Assembly (NCBI RefSeq): GCF_000372525.1
Contig: NZ_AQUR01000103.1
Coordinates: 1-64,000 of the forward strand
Origin: Cupriavidus neocaledonicus
GTDB lineage: Bacteria; Pseudomonadota; Gammaproteobacteria; Burkholderiales; Burkholderiaceae
Reading direction: 5' to 3'
DNA: 64,000 nt
Shown here one piece after another: positions 32,999 to 42,153 of this stretch. The notes beneath the pieces were generated by a model. The model was not told the DNA's origin. It did not search any database and worked only from the letters and a program-made list of their open reading frames with translations. Position 1 is the first letter of the stretch; every line of letters starts with the position of its first letter. The position numbers and the translations under genes are program-made.

Positions 32999-34056
32999 GT
33001 GCATTACCTAGATGGGTCCCTGTTCCCTGAAAACCAGCAGCCGCTGATCATCACCGCGGCCCCTTACGCGCCCGGCTGGCTGCCGTCCGACTTTCCGGAA
33101 GATATCCCGCTGACGATGGAAGACCAGATCCAGAAGGCCGTTGACTGCTACAACGCCGGCGCGACGGTGCTGCACCTGCATGTGCGCGAACTCGACGGCA
33201 AGGGCTCGAAGCGCCTGTCCAAGTTCAACGAACTGATCGCCGGCGTGCGCAAGGCGGTGCCGGAGATGGTGATCCAGGTGGGCGGGTCGATCAGTTTCGC
33301 CCCGGAGAACGAGGGCGATGCCGCGAAGTGGCTGTCCGACGACACGCGCCACATGCTGGCCGAACTCGATCCGGTGCCGGACCAGGTCACCGTGACGGTG
33401 AACACCTCGCAGATGAACGTCACCGAGCATGCCGAACTGGCGGATTTCCGGGGCACGTCGCGCGAGAACCCCGCCATCTTCAACGCGTACAAGGAAATGA
33501 CGGTGCCCGCCCAGCCCGGCTGGGTCGAGGAGCATATCCGCCGCCTGTCCGCCGCCGGCATCCAGAGCGCATTCCAGTGCTACAACATCAATAGCTTCGA
33601 ATCCGTCGAGCGGCTGATCCGGCGCGGCATCTACAAGGGCCCGCTGGTGATGAACTGGGTCGCCATCAGCGGCGGCATGGATGCGCGAGCGTGTTCAACC
33701 TGGCCAATATGGTCCGTGCGGTGCCGGATGGTGCGGTGCTGACCGTCGAAAGCTCGGTGCGCAACGTGCTGCCGGTGAACATGATGGGTATCGCGCTGGG
33801 GCTGCATGTGCGCTGCGGCACCGAGGACTGCCTGTGGAACCAGTCGCGCACGGCCAAGATGAGCACCGTCAGGCAGATCGAGCAGTTGGTGCGCATCGCC
33901 GGCGAGTTCGGCCGCAAGGTGGCTACCGCGCAGGAAGCGCGCGAGATCCAGAGGATCGGCGTGTTCTACGACACGGTCGAAGAGACGCTGGCGGCCAACG
34001 GCTTCGCGCCGAACCGCAATGGCGGCAACCAGGGCTTCCTGCGCAAGGCTGCCTGA
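32999..34056 (+). pseudogene. BKACE (DUF849) beta-keto acid cleavage enzyme, frameshifted
   Basis: The gene has two reading frames that together form a normal-length BKACE protein. The first part (GTG at 32999, with AAAGGAGA upstream) carries PLIITAAPYAP, the zinc-binding LHLHVRE segment and VQVGGSISF, up to WVAISGGMDA. The frame is then lost and stops at 33742. The rest continues one frame back, from about 33691 (VFNLANMVRAVPDG, ESSVRNVLPVN) to 34056. The break lies at about 33684-33688, where GCGCGAGCG reads as a likely one-base loss from GCGCCGAGCG. It may be a true mutation or a sequencing error. Intact BKACE would convert a beta-keto acid plus acetyl-CoA to acetoacetate and a new acyl-CoA. 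Confidence 0.85.
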
Positions 34057-34102
34057 ACCGGTCCGCCTGCCACCGGCAAGCGGCCCGCAGAAGGGCAGGG
34101 GC

Positions 34103-34116
34103 GGCAGCGGGCTGCC
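34103..34116 (+). other. Short GC hairpin between BKACE and Bug genes
   Basis: GGCAGC-GG-GCTGCC with adjoining G/C bases forms a compact stem 46 bp after the BKACE stop. There is no T tract and it may simply be an intergenic processing or attenuation hairpin. Confidence 0.3.
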
Positions 34117-34146
34117 CCGAGCCCTCGCATATACGGAGAGACAACC

Positions 34147-35145
34147 ATGAAGCAAGCACAACCGTCGGCGCGCCGCAGGGCATTGCTGACAGGCATGCTC
34201 GGCCTGGCGCTGCCGGCTGCGTTCCCCGCGCCCGCCCATGCGCAGGCGTGGCCGACCAAGGTGGTCAGGATCGTGGTCGGCGGCCCTGCCGGCGGCACCG
34301 CCGACATCCTCGCGCGCCTGCTGGCCGAGGGGCTGACGCAAGCGCTGGGCAAGCCGGTGATCGTCGAGCAGAAGCCCGGCGGTGCCGGTGCGATCGCGGT
34401 CGGCACGCTGCTGTCGGCGCCGCACGACGGGCATACCGTGCTGCTGATCCAGGGCGGCATCGTTTCCGAGACGCCGCTGGCGCTGAAGGTCTCGTTCGAT
34501 CCGTTCAGGGACCTGAAGCCGATTGCCCAGGTGGCGCGCACCGGCCTGGTGCTGGTCGGCAACCCGAAACTGCCGGCGAAGAACTTCAGCGAGCTGCTGG
34601 CCTACATCAAGAGCAAGCCGGGACAGATCGACTACGCCTCGTATGCCGCCGGCATGCGCGGGCAGACCCTCGGGGTCCAGTTCAACCGGCTGGCGGGCGT
34701 CAACATGAGCCACGTCGGCTACAAGGGCTCGCCGCCCGCGTTGCAGGACGTGATGGGCGGGCACGTGCCGCTGATGTTCGACGGCCTGGCGACCTCATTG
34801 CCTCTGATCAAGGCCGGCAAGCTCAGGGCCTATGCCGTGGCCTACCCGAAGCGCATCCCCGCGCTGCCGGACGTGCCGACCTTCGCCGAGGTCGGCTTCC
34901 CGGCGATGACGGAGCCCGGCTGGATGGGCCTGTGGCTGCCGTCGGACGTGCCCGCGGCGGTGCAGGAAAAGATCCGCAACGCCACGCTGGCGATCGTGCA
35001 GCAGCAAGGCTACCGCAAGCACGTCGAAGACATGGGCATGGACAACGGGCAGCCGCTCGGCAGCGAGGCGCTGTCAAAGGAAGCGCGCGCGGCGTATGAG
35101 CGGCAGGCGGAACTGCTGCGGTCGATTGGCTTCGTGCCGGAGTAA
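34147..35145 (+). CDS. Bug-type tripartite tricarboxylate transporter binding protein
   Basis: A 332-residue periplasmic Bug protein. The N terminus carries a basic ARRRAL segment and a hydrophobic stretch with cleavage near AHAQAW (residue 33). The mature domain has the Bug landmarks VGGPAGGTADILARLLAE, VEQKPGGAGAIA, VGYKGSPPALQDVMGG and the C-terminal ALSKEARAAYERQ. It would bind a carboxylate and pass it to a TctAB-type or other transporter, but no membrane partner is in the window. It closes the QOR-dioxygenase-BKACE operon, so its ligand may be that pathway's substrate. Confidence 0.87.
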   Translation: MKQAQPSARRRALLTGMLGLALPAAFPAPAHAQAWPTKVVRIVVGGPAGGTADILARLLAEGLTQALGKPVIVEQKPGGAGAIAVGTLLSAPHDGHTVLLIQGGIVSETPLALKVSFDPFRDLKPIAQVARTGLVLVGNPKLPAKNFSELLAYIKSKPGQIDYASYAAGMRGQTLGVQFNRLAGVNMSHVGYKGSPPALQDVMGGHVPLMFDGLATSLPLIKAGKLRAYAVAYPKRIPALPDVPTFAEVGFPAMTEPGWMGLWLPSDVPAAVQEKIRNATLAIVQQQGYRKHVEDMGMDNGQPLGSEALSKEARAAYERQAELLRSIGFVPE

Positions 35146-35172
35146 GCGCGCACCGGAGCGGTCAGGCCGGGG

Positions 35173-36105
35173 CTAACGCTTCCTGCGCCGGCGCGCGCCG
35201 GCGAACATCGACATGTCGCGCAGGATGCAGTCGAGCAGCGTCTTGGCGGCCACGCCCATCGGCCGGCCCGCCTTGACCAGCAGGCGCGCCTTGGCGGCTT
35301 CGAACAGCGGATGGGCGATCGGCAAGGTCACCAGTTCGCCGGACTGCAATTCCCGGTAGGCCGCAAAGCCGCCGATCAGCGTGATGCCGTCATGGCGCTT
35401 CACGAAGTGGCGCAGCACCGCCAGCGAGTTGGTGGTCAGCGTCGGGCGGATCTGGATGTTCTCCGCGTACGCCAGCATCTGCACCACCTGGCCCAGGCCG
35501 AATGCCGGCGGCATCATGGCCAGCGGATAGTCGGCCAGTTCCTGCACCTGGACCTTGCCGCCGCGGCGCGCCAGCGGATGCCCGGCATGCACCAGCAGCA
35601 CCACCGGCTGCGACGACGTGGCCACCCAGGCAATGTCCGCATGGCCGGGCGGATTGTAGGCCAGGCCGATATGGGCGCGGCTTTCGGCCACCTCCTGCAG
35701 CACGTTGTTCACCGGCAGGATGTCGACGGTCACGTCCAGCCGCGGATAGCGCGCGCAGAAATCCGTCAGCACTTCATCCATCAGGCCGTCGACATAGCCC
35801 TCGCTGGTGGCGATGCGCACCTGGCCGTGCTGCAGCCCGCGCAGGGCCTGCAGGCGGTCTTCGAACAGTTCCTGCTGGGCGCGGCAGCCGCGCCAGTATT
35901 CCAGCAGGTGCTGCGCCGCTTCGGTCGGCTGCACGCCGCGCGCATGGCGGTCGAACAGCGGCGCGCCCACTTCTTCTTCCAGCAGGCGGATCTGGCGCGT
36001 GATCACCGACGGCGAGGTGTTGATGCTGTCGGCCGCGCCACGGATCGAGCCGTGCGTCAGTACCTCGTGGAAATAGCGCAGCCTGCGCTGGTTCAGTTCC
36101 CGCAT
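35173..36105 (-). CDS. LysR-type transcriptional regulator
   Basis: A 310-residue LysR regulator. The helix-turn-helix covers about residues 5-63 with RGAADSINTSPSVITRQIRLLE, and the effector domain starts near HGQVRIATSEGY. The C terminus is strongly basic (RRRRKR). It is divergent from the MFS-MlrC pair and probably regulates it. The 174-bp gap to the MFS gene holds no obvious palindrome that I trust. Confidence 0.84.
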   Translation of the reverse strand: MRELNQRRLRYFHEVLTHGSIRGAADSINTSPSVITRQIRLLEEEVGAPLFDRHARGVQPTEAAQHLLEYWRGCRAQQELFEDRLQALRGLQHGQVRIATSEGYVDGLMDEVLTDFCARYPRLDVTVDILPVNNVLQEVAESRAHIGLAYNPPGHADIAWVATSSQPVVLLVHAGHPLARRGGKVQVQELADYPLAMMPPAFGLGQVVQMLAYAENIQIRPTLTTNSLAVLRHFVKRHDGITLIGGFAAYRELQSGELVTLPIAHPLFEAAKARLLVKAGRPMGVAAKTLLDCILRDMSMFAGARRRRKR

Positions 36106-36279
36106 GTCGGTTCTCGCTGTCTGGCGTGGAGGGCGCCGGCGTGTCGTGGTGTTGCCGGCCGGGCAACGATAGCCGACTTAAGTTGCTCTTGCTCTGTTTT
36201 TTCAGATGCCAGACGATCAATGCCTGCCAGCCAAAGACATCGCGTCCACAAAAAGCCGACCACCACGGGAGAGATCGAC

Positions 36280-37593
36280 ATGTCCGCAACCCTGCCCCCA
36301 CGCACCCCCACGGAAGCCGCCGCGCAGCGGGCGCTGTACCGCAAGCTGAACTGGCGCCTGTTGCCGTTCCTGCTGCTGTGCTACACCTTTGCCTACCTGG
36401 ATCGCGTCAACATCGGCTTCGCCAAGCTGCAGATGCAGAGCGACCTGGGTTTTTCCGACGCGGTGTACGGGCTGGGCGCCGGCATCTTCTTCTTTGGCTA
36501 CGTGCTGTTCGAGATCCCGAGCAACCTGCTGCTGCCCCGGATCGGTGCGCGCAAGACCATCAGCCGCATCCTGGTGCTGTGGGGCCTGACCTCGGCGGGC
36601 ATGATGTTCGTGCGCGACGAAACCACGTTCTACGTGCTGCGCTTCCTGCTTGGCGTGTTCGAGGCCGGCTTTGCCCCCGGGATGATCTTTTACCTGACCT
36701 ACTGGTACGGGCAGCAACGCATGGCCCGGGTGATGGCGGTGGTGATGCTGGCCGGGCCCATCGGCGGCATTTTCGGCTCGCCGCTGTCGACCTGGCTGAT
36801 GACGGCGCTGTCCGGCGCGCACGGGCTGGCGGGATGGCAATGGATGTTCCTGGTGGAAGGGCTGCCATGCGTGCTGCTCGGCGCGCTGGCGCTGCGCGTG
36901 CTGGCAGACCGGCCCGCCGAGGCAAGCTGGCTCAGCGACGCGGAAAAGCGCATGCTGGCCGCCGAGTTGCGGGCACCGGCGGGCGGGCATCACTCGTTCG
37001 GCCAGGTCGCGCGCGATCCGCGCGTGTACCTGCTGGCCTTTGCCTACTTCACCATGATCTGCGGCATCTACGCGGTGAGCTTCTGGCTGCCGTCTATCCT
37101 GAAGGCGGACGGCGTCACCGACACCATGCAGATCGGGCTGTATTCGATGATTCCCTATATTGCCGCGGCGATCGCCATGCTTGTGATCGGGCGCAGTTCC
37201 GACCGCCGCGGCGAGCGCCGCTGGCACAGCGCGGTGCCGGCCTTTACCGGCGCGGTGGCGCTGGCCGCGGCCACGCAGTCCAGCGGCAACCTGCCGGTGT
37301 CGCTGCTGTGCATGACCATCGCCACGGCGATGATGTGGGCCGCCTATACCGTGTTCTGGGCGATCCCGTCGCAATACCTGAAGGGCGACGCCGCGGCCGG
37401 CGGCATTGCGCTGATCAACACCATCGGACTGATCGGCGGCTTCCTCAGCCCCACCATCATCGGCGCCGTGCGCACCGCCACCGGCAGCATGCAGGCCGGC
37501 CTGCTGGTGATGGTGGCGCTGCTGCTGGCCGGCGCGGCGGTGCTGGTGGCCAACCGGATGCCGGCGCCGCAGGGCGCGGTGTCGCCGGCCTGA
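36280..37593 (+). CDS. MFS transporter, ACS family
   Basis: A 437-residue, 12-helix symporter with the same N-terminal signature as the ureide-operon permease (AYLDRVNIGFAKLQM, LFEIPSN, VFEAGFAPGMIFYLTYWYG). It is probably an organic-acid/H+ importer. The start at 36280 gives the usual length. It is followed 30 bp later by an M81 peptidase-like gene, suggesting uptake and hydrolysis of the same compound. The divergent LysR is the likely regulator. Confidence 0.84.
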   Translation: MSATLPPRTPTEAAAQRALYRKLNWRLLPFLLLCYTFAYLDRVNIGFAKLQMQSDLGFSDAVYGLGAGIFFFGYVLFEIPSNLLLPRIGARKTISRILVLWGLTSAGMMFVRDETTFYVLRFLLGVFEAGFAPGMIFYLTYWYGQQRMARVMAVVMLAGPIGGIFGSPLSTWLMTALSGAHGLAGWQWMFLVEGLPCVLLGALALRVLADRPAEASWLSDAEKRMLAAELRAPAGGHHSFGQVARDPRVYLLAFAYFTMICGIYAVSFWLPSILKADGVTDTMQIGLYSMIPYIAAAIAMLVIGRSSDRRGERRWHSAVPAFTGAVALAAATQSSGNLPVSLLCMTIATAMMWAAYTVFWAIPSQYLKGDAAAGGIALINTIGLIGGFLSPTIIGAVRTATGSMQAGLLVMVALLLAGAAVLVANRMPAPQGAVSPA

Positions 37594-37623
37594 CGCCGGA
37601 CTTTTGTTTCACGGAGAAGAACC

Positions 37624-39123
37624 TTGGCAACACGGATCCTGGTCGCCGGCTTCCAGCACGAGACCAATACCTTTGCGCCGTCAAAGGCGACTTACGCCAG
37701 CTTCGAGCGCGGCGAAGGCTTTCCCGCGATGGTGCGCGGCGACGACATGCGCGCGCTGCGCGACGTCAACATCCCCGCCGGCGGCTTCATGGCCGCCGCC
37801 GGGCGCTACGGCTGGACCCTGCTGCCGGTGATCTGGGCCGGCGCCAGCCCGTCGGCCCACGTGACCGAGGACGCGTACGAGCGCATCGCCGGCGAGATCG
37901 TCGACGCGGCGCGCGCGGGCGGCTTCGACGCGGTCTATCTCGACCTGCACGGCGCGATGGTGGCCGAGCACACCGATGATGGCGAGGGCACGCTGCTCGC
38001 GCGCATCCGCGCGGCGGTGGGCCCCGGGGTGCCGGTGGTTGCCTCGCTCGACCTGCATGCCAACGTCACGCAGGCCATGCTGCAGGCGGCCGACGCGCTG
38101 GTGGCCTACCGCACCTACCCGCACGTGGACATGGCCGAGACCGGCGCGCGCGCCGCGGCGCTGCTGCAGCGCCTGCTGGCGCGCAAGGGGCCGCTGCACC
38201 GCGCGGTGCGACGGTTGCCGTTCCTGATCCCGATCAACGGCATGTGCACGCTGCTGGAGCCGGCGCGCGCCATGTACGCGTTGTTGCAGCAGCGCGAACG
38301 CGGCGAGGTGGCGTCGCTGTCGTTCGCGCCGGGCTTCCCGGCCGCCGATTTCCCGGAATGCGGGCCGGTGATCTGGGGCTATGGCGAGGACGCCGGCGCG
38401 GCCGAAGCGGCGGTGCAGGCGCTGTACGACCGGATGCTGGCCGACGAGCCCGCCTGGGAGGTGCCGTTCCTCTCGCCCGACGAGGCCGTGCTCGAGGCCA
38501 TGCGGCTGGCCGCGGGGGCCGCGCGCCCGGTGGTCATCGCCGACACGCAGGACAATCCCGGCGCGGGCGGCGATTCGAACACCATGGGCATGCTGCGCGC
38601 ACTGCTGCGCCATGGCGCGCGGCAGGCGGCGATCGGGCTGATCTGGGACCCGGCGGTGGTGGCCGAGGCGCACCGTGCCGGCGTTGGCGCGACCATCGAG
38701 GTGGCGCTGGGCGGCGTATCCGGGGTGCCCGGCGACGCGCCGCTGCGGGGCCGCTTCGAGGTGCTGAAGCTGTCCGATGGCGTATGCCGCTACGGCGGGC
38801 CGATGATGCACGGCATGCTGGCCGATGTGGGCCCGGTGGCACTGTTGCGCATCGACGATGTGCAGGTGGTGGTCAGCGCCGGCAAGGCCCAGATGCTCGA
38901 CCGCAACCTGTTCCGCGTGGGCGGGGTCGAGCCCGAGGCGATGAAGATCCTGGTCAACAAGAGCTCGGTGCACTTCCGCGCCGATTTCCAGGGCATCGCG
39001 CAGGCCGTGCTGGTGGCCAAGGCGCCGGGCCCGATGACGGCCGATCCGGCCGACCTGCCCTGGACCCGGCTGGCCCCGGGCATCCGGCTCAAGCCGATGG
39101 GCAGGCCTTTCCGGCCCGGATGA
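37624..39123 (+). CDS. M81-family metallopeptidase (MlrC-like)
   Basis: A 499-residue M81/MlrC-family protein. The N terminus has GFQHETNTFAPS, then VYLDLHGAMVAE, SLDLHANVTQAM and VADTQDNPGAGGDSNTM-type segments, which hold the metal-binding Asp/His residues. MlrC itself degrades linearised microcystin peptides, but most family members are of unknown substrate. The TTG at 37624 is preceded by GGAGAAG. It is the second gene of the MFS operon. A role in hydrolysing a small amide or peptide taken up by the MFS protein is an inference. Confidence 0.83.
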   Translation: MATRILVAGFQHETNTFAPSKATYASFERGEGFPAMVRGDDMRALRDVNIPAGGFMAAAGRYGWTLLPVIWAGASPSAHVTEDAYERIAGEIVDAARAGGFDAVYLDLHGAMVAEHTDDGEGTLLARIRAAVGPGVPVVASLDLHANVTQAMLQAADALVAYRTYPHVDMAETGARAAALLQRLLARKGPLHRAVRRLPFLIPINGMCTLLEPARAMYALLQQRERGEVASLSFAPGFPAADFPECGPVIWGYGEDAGAAEAAVQALYDRMLADEPAWEVPFLSPDEAVLEAMRLAAGAARPVVIADTQDNPGAGGDSNTMGMLRALLRHGARQAAIGLIWDPAVVAEAHRAGVGATIEVALGGVSGVPGDAPLRGRFEVLKLSDGVCRYGGPMMHGMLADVGPVALLRIDDVQVVVSAGKAQMLDRNLFRVGGVEPEAMKILVNKSSVHFRADFQGIAQAVLVAKAPGPMTADPADLPWTRLAPGIRLKPMGRPFRPG

Positions 39124-39134
39124 GGGCGGCAAGG

Positions 39135-39161
39135 GGCGCGAGGTCTGCTATGCCTCGCGCC
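39135..39161. terminator. Convergent hairpin at the MlrC/LysE junction
   Basis: GGCGCGAGG (39135-39143) pairs with CCTCGCGCC (39153-39161) over a 9-nt loop. The stem includes the last codons and the stop of the LysE gene and starts 12 bp after the M81 gene stop. It can serve as a terminator for both strands. Confidence 0.5.
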
Positions 39162-39765
39162 GCGCCAGCGCCAGGAAGGTGCCCAGGCCCACCATCGTGA
39201 CGCCGGAGGCACGGGTCATCAGCCGCGCGCGTGCCGCGCTCGCGGCCCCGGACCTGAGCAGGCGGTGCGCGGCAAACACCACCACCACGTCGACCAGCGT
39301 GTTGAGCGCGACGCAGATGCAGCCCAGCAGCGCCAGTTGCGACACGGCCGCCCCGCCGGGCGTAACGAACTGCGGCAGGAACGCCAGGAAAAACAGCGCG
39401 GTCTTGACGTTCAGCACCTCGACCACCACGCCTTCGACCAGCGCGCGGCGTGCGCCGCGCGACGGCACCGCAGCGACCGTGGCCGGCGGCTCCTTGCGCA
39501 GCAGCATGCGCACGCCCAGGTACACCAGATAGGCCGCCCCCAGGTACTTGAGCACGCTGAACGCCACCGCGGACTGGGCGATGACCAGCGACAGGCCCGC
39601 AGCCGCGGCCAGCACGTGCAGCAATCCGCCCAGGCCGGTGCCCAGGCATGAGGCCAGGCCCTCCGGCCGTCCGCCGGCGACCGTGCGCGCGACGACATAG
39701 GCGATGGCTGGGCCGGGGGTGATGGCAAGCACGACGGCGGCGATCAGGAAGGGGATCAGCGACAT
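39148..39765 (-). CDS. LysE/RhtB-family amino acid exporter
   Basis: A 205-residue, six-helix membrane protein. The LysE family start is seen as AVVLAITPGPAIAYVVART, followed by GGRPEGLASCLGTGLG, and the mid-protein NVKTALFFLAFLPQFV. It exports amino acids or related metabolites. Its start is 2 bp after the PaiB stop (TAACCATG), so the two are translationally coupled and lie opposite a MocR regulator. Confidence 0.85.
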   Translation of the reverse strand: MSLIPFLIAAVVLAITPGPAIAYVVARTVAGGRPEGLASCLGTGLGGLLHVLAAAAGLSLVIAQSAVAFSVLKYLGAAYLVYLGVRMLLRKEPPATVAAVPSRGARRALVEGVVVEVLNVKTALFFLAFLPQFVTPGGAAVSQLALLGCICVALNTLVDVVVVFAAHRLLRSGAASAARARLMTRASGVTMVGLGTFLALARREA

Positions 39766-39767
39766 GG

Positions 39768-40418
39768 TTACGGGTTCCTTGCTGGTGAGGAAGGGTCGAG
39801 GGCGTTGCGCATCGACTGCGCCAGTTCCGGGCAGCCGCGCGCCTGCAGCGCGTCGACCACGCCAAGGCGGTCGCGCGTGTCCTTGTTCTGGCCGAGCTTG
39901 CGCTTGCCCACCAGCGACGTGACGGCGATCTCGAGGCCGACGATGCCGCGCAGCATGGCGTCGAGGTAGTCGGGCGGGGCATCGCCCATCTTCCACGGAC
40001 TGGGTTCGGCGGCCTCGTGCCGCCGCGTCAGGCGCGCCACCAGGCCGCGCACGAAGCGCTCGTCGTCGCGCACGGTGAGGGTGCCGTGGGCGTGCACCAC
40101 CTCGTAGTTCCAGGTCGGCACCTGGCGGTGCGTCTCGTGCTTGCTCGGGTACCAGTTTGGCGAGACATAGGCCTCGGCGCCGCGGAACACCACCATCACC
40201 GGCGTGCCGGTCGGGCACCGCTGCCAGACCGGGTTGGCCCGCGCCACGTGCGCGGTGAGCACGCCGTGTACGCCGGCGCCGGGGTCGAATTCGAAGGGAA
40301 GATGGTCGGCGTCCAGGCCGTGCTGGCCGTGCGTGACCAGCATGCCCAGCGGGTGCGCATGGATGATGCGGGCAAGGGCGTCGGGGCGGGGCTCGGCGAA
40401 ATGGTCGGGAACGTACAT
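39768..40418 (-). CDS. PaiB-like FMN-binding negative regulator
   Basis: A 216-residue flavin-binding split-barrel protein of the PaiB family, starting MYVPDHFAEP. Motifs include DADHLPFEFD, HVARANPVWQ and AEAYVSPNWYPSKHETHRQVPTWNYE. In Bacillus PaiB acts in degradative-enzyme and sporulation control; in proteobacteria it is often beside MocR regulators and exporters. The upstream gap to the MocR start is 82 bp, shared by both promoters. Confidence 0.85.
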   Translation of the reverse strand: MYVPDHFAEPRPDALARIIHAHPLGMLVTHGQHGLDADHLPFEFDPGAGVHGVLTAHVARANPVWQRCPTGTPVMVVFRGAEAYVSPNWYPSKHETHRQVPTWNYEVVHAHGTLTVRDDERFVRGLVARLTRRHEAAEPSPWKMGDAPPDYLDAMLRGIVGLEIAVTSLVGKRKLGQNKDTRDRLGVVDALQARGCPELAQSMRNALDPSSPARNP

Positions 40419-40500
40419 CGTGGGGGCTCGGGGCGATCGGATGCTCGCTACTGTCGCCGACAACTGGCACAATCGGAAGGTCCAGTTTCCAGGAATTTTA

Positions 40501-41997
40501 ATGGGCCAGTTCGACCAGCCCGCCGGCCGGCGTTCCGATGCTACGGGTGCTACGGGTGCTACGGGCGCGGGACGCCGCATCTATGACCTGCTGCGCGCCC
40601 AGATCGCCGACGGCACGCTGCAGCCGGGCGCGGCGGCGCCGTCCACGCGCGGCCTCGCGGCCGAGCTGGGGGTATCGCGCACCACCGTGACGGCCGCCTA
40701 CGAACAGCTGGCGGCGGAGGGATTCCTGGTCACGGCGAGGGGGCGGGCGGCCCGCATCGCCAGCCCGCTGGCGGCTGCCCCGCCGGCGCGGCCCGCTGCC
40801 GCGCGCCGCGCCAGGGTACCGGTGCTGTCGCAGTTCGGCCGCCGCGTGGCGGCACTGGGGCTGCCGGCACCGCCGCCGGCCGAGCCGGTGCGCTTCGATT
40901 TCCTGTACGGCGCGGTGGCCTGGCGCGACTTCCCGGCACTGGCCTGGCGGCGCGCCTGGCAGGCCGAGCTGCTGCGCCAGCATGACAGCCTGTCCTATGC
41001 CGCGCCGGAAGGCGAGGCATCGCTGCGGCGCGCGCTGCAGGGCTATCTGCGCCGCGCGCGCGGGCTGGCCTGCGACGCCGGCCAGATCGTGGTGGTGCAT
41101 GGCTCGCAGCAGGCCATCGACCTGTGCGCGCGGCTGTTGCTGGACCACGGCGATACCTTTGCCTTCGAAGACCCCGGCTACCTGATGGCGAGGCGCTGCT
41201 TCGAGGCCACCGGCGCGACGTGCCTGCCGGTCCCGGTGGACGGGCAGGGCATGGACACCGCCAGCCTTCCCGCGGACAACCGGGTGCGGCTGGCGTACGT
41301 GACGCCGTCGCACCAGTTCCCGCTGGGCGGGGTGCTGCCCATCGGCCGCCGCCAGGCCTTGCTGCAATGGGCGCGGCGCCATGACGCGTGGATCGTCGAG
41401 GACGACTACGACGGCGAATTCCGCTACGGCCAGCGCCCGATCGACACCCTGCGCGCGATCGACACCGATGGCCGCGTGATCTATGTCGGCACCTTCTCCA
41501 AGGCGCTGTCGCCGCAGCTGCGGCTCGGCTACCTGGTGCTGCCGCCGGAGCTGGTGCCGGTGTTCCGGCAGGCCAAGCGGCTGGCCGACCGCCACGCGCC
41601 GGTGCTGGAGCAGCGCGTGCTGGCCGCGCTGATCGACAGCGGCGCCTACGAGCGCCACGTGCGCCGCATGCGCCGCGAGAACGAGCGCCGCCGCGCGGCC
41701 CTGCTCGATGGCATTGCGCGCCACCTGCCCGGCGATGCCGAGGTCAGCGGCACCGCCGCCGGGCTGCACGTGGTGCTGTGGCTGCCGTCGCTGCGGCCGC
41801 GGGACGAGCCGGCACTGGTGGCCGCCGCGCGCGGCGCCGGCGTGGGCGTCTACCCGGTATCGGCCCTGTATGTCCGGCCGCACGGGGCGGGCCGGCCCCG
41901 CGCGGCCGGCCTGGTGCTGGGCTACGCCAGCCTGACCACCGCGCAGATCGAGCAGGGCGTGCGCGTGCTCGGCATGGTGCTTGCCGCGATGGCCTGA
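40501..41997 (+). CDS. MocR/PdxR-type regulator (GntR helix-turn-helix fused to aminotransferase)
   Basis: A 498-residue MocR protein. An N-terminal GntR winged helix (about 20-90, PSTRGLAAELGVSRTTVTAAYEQL) joins an aminotransferase-fold domain (about 125-495). The PLP lysine lies in GTFSKALSPQLRLGY and the YVTPSHQFPLGG segment is typical. It senses PLP or an amino compound and probably controls the divergent PaiB/LysE pair. Near the N terminus a 9-bp unit repeated three times encodes an Ala-Thr-Gly repeat before the DNA-binding domain. The start at 40501 lacks a strong ribosome site. Confidence 0.86.
   Translation: MGQFDQPAGRRSDATGATGATGAGRRIYDLLRAQIADGTLQPGAAAPSTRGLAAELGVSRTTVTAAYEQLAAEGFLVTARGRAARIASPLAAAPPARPAAARRARVPVLSQFGRRVAALGLPAPPPAEPVRFDFLYGAVAWRDFPALAWRRAWQAELLRQHDSLSYAAPEGEASLRRALQGYLRRARGLACDAGQIVVVHGSQQAIDLCARLLLDHGDTFAFEDPGYLMARRCFEATGATCLPVPVDGQGMDTASLPADNRVRLAYVTPSHQFPLGGVLPIGRRQALLQWARRHDAWIVEDDYDGEFRYGQRPIDTLRAIDTDGRVIYVGTFSKALSPQLRLGYLVLPPELVPVFRQAKRLADRHAPVLEQRVLAALIDSGAYERHVRRMRRENERRRAALLDGIARHLPGDAEVSGTAAGLHVVLWLPSLRPRDEPALVAAARGAGVGVYPVSALYVRPHGAGRPRAAGLVLGYASLTTAQIEQGVRVLGMVLAAMA
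40540..40566 (+). repeat. Triple 9-bp tandem repeat in the MocR gene
   Basis: GCTACGGGT, GCTACGGGT and GCTACGGGC lie back to back in frame, encoding part of (Ala-Thr-Gly)n near residue 14. The unit preserves the reading frame, so copy-number variation would change only linker length. Confidence 0.75.
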
Positions 41998-42014
41998 AGC
42001 GGCCGGCCCGTCCG

Positions 42015-42030
42015 GCCCGGCATGCCGGGC
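42015..42030 (+). terminator. Terminator-like palindrome after the MocR gene
   Basis: GCCCGGC-AT-GCCGGGC is a perfect 16-bp palindrome 17 bp after the MocR stop, followed by GTTTCT. This fits a modest Rho-independent terminator. Confidence 0.5.
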
Positions 42031-42153
42031 GTTTCTGCCAATGACATTGAACAGAACGGCAATTGGCCGGCCCGGCGCAACGCTCTAACGTCTGTCGAAA
42101 ACGACCGCGGCCGGCACACGGGGCGGCAAAGAACGACAACCAGGAGACAGCGC

